Assembly (NCBI RefSeq): GCF_004337505.1
Contig: NZ_SJZI01000002.1
Location: forward strand, 166,379-230,378
Length of the DNA stretch: 64,000 nt
Direction of reading: 5' to 3'
DNA from: Flaviaestuariibacter flavus
Lineage (GTDB): Bacteria; Bacteroidota; Bacteroidia; Chitinophagales; Chitinophagaceae
Shown: one piece after another, positions 61,932 through 64,000 of the stretch
Numbering within the stretch: position 1 is the first letter of the stretch
Layout: every line of letters starts with the position of its first letter
Position numbers and translations under genes: made by a program
Notes under the pieces: generated by a model
Told to the model about the DNA's origin: nothing
Seen by the model: the letters and a program-made list of their open reading frames with translations, nothing else
The model's database searches: none

Positions 61932-64000
61932 TCAGCTTCGGTTGTAAAGTTCGGTCCAGGAGCGCAAGCGCCGGCCGATATCTTTTTGCAATTGCCCCGG
62001 CGTCAGGCGCCAGCCCCAGTTGCCCCCGGCGGATGCGGGCGTATTCATCCGGCTCCCCTCGTCGAGGCCAAGAAGGTCCTGCACGGGCAGGATGCAGGTT
62101 TGCGCCACCGACGACAAGGCCATCCGGCAAAGGGTTTCAGCAACGGAGCTTTCGTCTGGTACATGGCCGGCATATCGGCGGAGGCGGGCGCGGGTTGCCA
62201 CATCGGCCTCTGTGCGCCACCAGCCGCGGGTGCTGTTGTTGTCGTGGGTGCCGGTGTACACAAAAAATCGCGTATCGTAATTATGCGGGATATGCGGGGA
62301 GGCCGACAGGTCTTCGCCAAAGGCAAACTGCAGCACCTTCATCCCGGGCAGCGAAAAGCGGTCGCGCAACTGCAATACAGCGGCGTCGATATCGCCGAGG
62401 TCTTCCGCTACAAAGGGAAGGTCACCAAGTTGTTCTTTTACCGTTTCAAAAAAATGCGCGCCGGGGCCTTCCACCCATTGTCCTTCGCGCGCGGTTTCGG
62501 CATCGGCGGGCACCTCCCAATATGCCGCGAAGGCACGGAAATGATCGAGCCGCACGATGTCGAACAGCTCGAGGTTGCGGTGCAGCCGTGCGATCCACCA
62601 GTCGTATTCGCGGCGGCGCAACGCTGCCCAGTCGAACACGGGCATTCCCCACAGCTGCCCGTCGGCGCTGAATGCATCCGGCGGCACGCCGGCAAGTCCA
62701 AGCCGCGCGCCTTCCTCATCGAGGCGGAAAAGCCCGCGGTGTGCCCAGACGTCTGCAGAGTCATAGCTCACATAAAAGGGCAGGTCGCCGACGAGGCGGA
62801 TGCCCCGCTGGGTGCAATAGTCGCGCAGCGCCTGCCACTGACGGGAAAAAATAAATTGTTCCCAGCGCACCTGCTCCAGGGCGGCACCGGATTCGGCTTC
62901 GAGACGCGCAAGGGCAAGCGGGTCGCGCAGCTTCCATTCGGGCGCCCATTCATACCAGGGCTCGCCGTCGTGGTGCTTTTTCAAAACGGAATAAGCCGCA
63001 AAGTCATCAAGCCAGCCCCGCTCCAGTTCGCAGAACACCGAGAAGGCATCGGCATCTGCGGCATTCGCTCGGAATGTTTCCCAGGCCTGCTGCAGCAAAC
63101 TGTTCTTTGCCTGCTCAACGGCAGTGTAGTCAACGCTGTCTGACGCCTCCAGGCGTGCGGCGTCTACCTGCTCCGCGGAAACCAGTCCTTCCTGCAGCAA
63201 AAGCTCCGGGCTGATGAGGAGCCGGTTGCCGGCACTGCTCGAAGTGCTGCTATACGGTGAATGGCCCTGGCCCTGTTCCGTCGGGTTGATCGGCAGGAGC
63301 TGCCAGTAGCTTTGCCCCGAGCGATACAGGAAGTCCGCGAAGCGACAGGCTTCCGGGCCAAGGTCGCCGATGCCGAAAGGCGCCGGCAGCGAGGTGATGT
63401 GCAGCAACAGTCCTGCGTTCCGCCGTTTCTGCTCCACGATCGTGCCGCGCAGCACCGCGTAGGGCTGTCGCTCAAAAAGCTCCGCTACGTTGAGGCTGCC
63501 GCGCGCCGCTGTCACCGTTCGCCGACCGAATGCATCGGTCCAGTCGGTGGCGGTTCCTTCGGGCAAAACGATGCGCGTATCGGCCCAATCGATCTCGTCC
63601 GGGCGCTCCCCGAGCGAAGCAAGCCATAACGGCACTGCCACCACCAGGATGCGCTCTTCCTGCAACCGCGCAAAGGCGAGTACCTGTTCACCCAGCTTCC
63701 CTTCTGCACGCAGCGGCTGGTAGCGGCCGAAAGTAAACAGCTCGCTATCTGCATTCCGCAGGGCCAGCAGTGCCTGCAGGAAACGAAACTTCCCGGGTGC
63801 TTTCTTTCCCGCCGACCATTCATGGCGCAGTTTATAATCAACCGGGCGCCGGTTGTCGGGGTCTACAAGACTCAGGTCCCAGCCCTCGCAGCCCTGATAC
63901 ACGTCGGGTACACCGGGGCAGGTGCATTTCAGCAGGAGCTGGATCAGTGAGTTGTAATACCCGAATTCGGCAACCCGCCTGCGCAGTTTTCCGAAATGCC
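61932..64000 (-). CDS. malQ: TreY-MalQ fusion, 5' end outside window (partial)
   Basis: The frame is open to the right edge, so the N-terminal part is missing; about 688 residues are visible. The first 195 are the C-terminal part of maltooligosyl-trehalose synthase (TreY): PGVPDVYQG, then WDLSLVDPDNRRPVDY. From there a complete 4-alpha-glucanotransferase (MalQ) follows: GLLLHITSLPAPFGIGDLG, GDLPFYVSYDSADVW, VRLDHFRAF (nucleophile Asp), FVAEDLGDI (acid/base Glu) and GTHDNNSTRGWW. There is no stop or good start between the two parts. TreY makes the terminal trehalosyl linkage; MalQ transfers maltosyl units. Confidence 0.92.
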   Translation of the reverse strand, partial: HFGKLRRRVAEFGYYNSLIQLLLKCTCPGVPDVYQGCEGWDLSLVDPDNRRPVDYKLRHEWSAGKKAPGKFRFLQALLALRNADSELFTFGRYQPLRAEGKLGEQVLAFARLQEERILVVAVPLWLASLGERPDEIDWADTRIVLPEGTATDWTDAFGRRTVTAARGSLNVAELFERQPYAVLRGTIVEQKRRNAGLLLHITSLPAPFGIGDLGPEACRFADFLYRSGQSYWQLLPINPTEQGQGHSPYSSTSSSAGNRLLISPELLLQEGLVSAEQVDAARLEASDSVDYTAVEQAKNSLLQQAWETFRANAADADAFSVFCELERGWLDDFAAYSVLKKHHDGEPWYEWAPEWKLRDPLALARLEAESGAALEQVRWEQFIFSRQWQALRDYCTQRGIRLVGDLPFYVSYDSADVWAHRGLFRLDEEGARLGLAGVPPDAFSADGQLWGMPVFDWAALRRREYDWWIARLHRNLELFDIVRLDHFRAFAAYWEVPADAETAREGQWVEGPGAHFFETVKEQLGDLPFVAEDLGDIDAAVLQLRDRFSLPGMKVLQFAFGEDLSASPHIPHNYDTRFFVYTGTHDNNSTRGWWRTEADVATRARLRRYAGHVPDESSVAETLCRMALSSVAQTCILPVQDLLGLDEGSRMNTPASAGGNWGWRLTPGQLQKDIGRRLRSWTELYNRS

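Overview
The window looks like a piece of chromosome from a GC-rich member of the Bacteroidota, most likely Chitinophagales/Chitinophagaceae. The inference rests on several things seen in the sequence. Start regions carry the Bacteroidota-type -7 box TAnnTTTG and lack strong Shine-Dalgarno sites. There is a type IX secretion C-terminal sorting domain, a SprA-like outer-membrane protein, DUF4294, DUF6249 and DUF486 proteins, a CXXXY-type CcmE, a five-helix single-chain SdhC and a fused SpmA-SpmB protein. I found no tRNA, rRNA, transposase, phage gene or CRISPR array. It reads as core chromosome plus an unusual amount of structured intergenic repeat DNA.

Layout. 0-8 kb: fused SpmAB (-), GTPase YchF (+), a candidate structured RNA with its own terminator, a MarR-GNAT fusion with a palindromic operator, and a 1160-residue SprA-like outer-membrane protein (-). 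8-12 kb: succinate dehydrogenase operon sdhC-sdhA-sdhB (-). 12-25 kb: BadF-type sugar kinase, S41 protease, transglutaminase-like and dienelactone-hydrolase-like exported proteins, several small exported or membrane proteins, a CvpA-CAP fusion, a PAS histidine kinase, a Nudix/TauE pair and a polysaccharide deacetylase lipoprotein. 25-32 kb: small proteins, the PLP-binding YggS homologue, acyl-CoA dehydrogenase, YciI, GNAT, fatty-acid desaturase and the bacillithiol deacetylase BshB1. 32-35 kb: cytochrome c maturation ccmE-ccmF. 35-39 kb: agmatinase-family enzyme, a membrane protein overlapping a radical SAM gene, then a 21-bp tandem repeat array. 39-44 kb: TonB-like protein, folC, Nudix, YfiT-type thiol transferase, FKBP and an ABC ATPase. 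44-54 kb: fructose-1,6-bisphosphatase, a polytopic membrane protein, a Ycf48-like propeller, a peroxiredoxin-like protein, a T9SS cargo protein and SMC. 54-64 kb: two tandem universal stress proteins, arginase, an RmlD-like reductase, pfkA-pyk, an esterase and a TreY-MalQ fusion that runs off the right edge.

Connections. pfkA, pyk and fbp cover both directions of the fructose-6-phosphate/bisphosphate step and the pyruvate end of glycolysis. treY-malQ adds glucan and trehalose metabolism. sdhCAB and ccmEF serve respiration. BshB1 and the YfiT-like protein together suggest bacillithiol is made and used.

The most striking signal is non-coding. At least eight families of short intergenic elements (about 60-215 bp) share one architecture: two inverted arms, most built from degenerate tandem units of about 7-8 nt, often around a strong GC-rich terminator hairpin. 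The unit sequence differs between families, but families recur: A (AAAGGTCCCGCC hairpin, three copies), B (AAAGGATGCC hairpin, three copies, all between convergent genes), C (GAGAAAGA-CGCAGAT, two), F (TTGGTCTA, two), G (GATCnnA, three plus a half) and single D, E and H elements. Other leads are a 117-nt candidate RNA at 3058-3174, an in-frame Cys-Lys heptad repeat just downstream of the radical SAM gene, and several genes whose -7 box lies only 4-6 nt before the start codon, which would make leaderless mRNAs.
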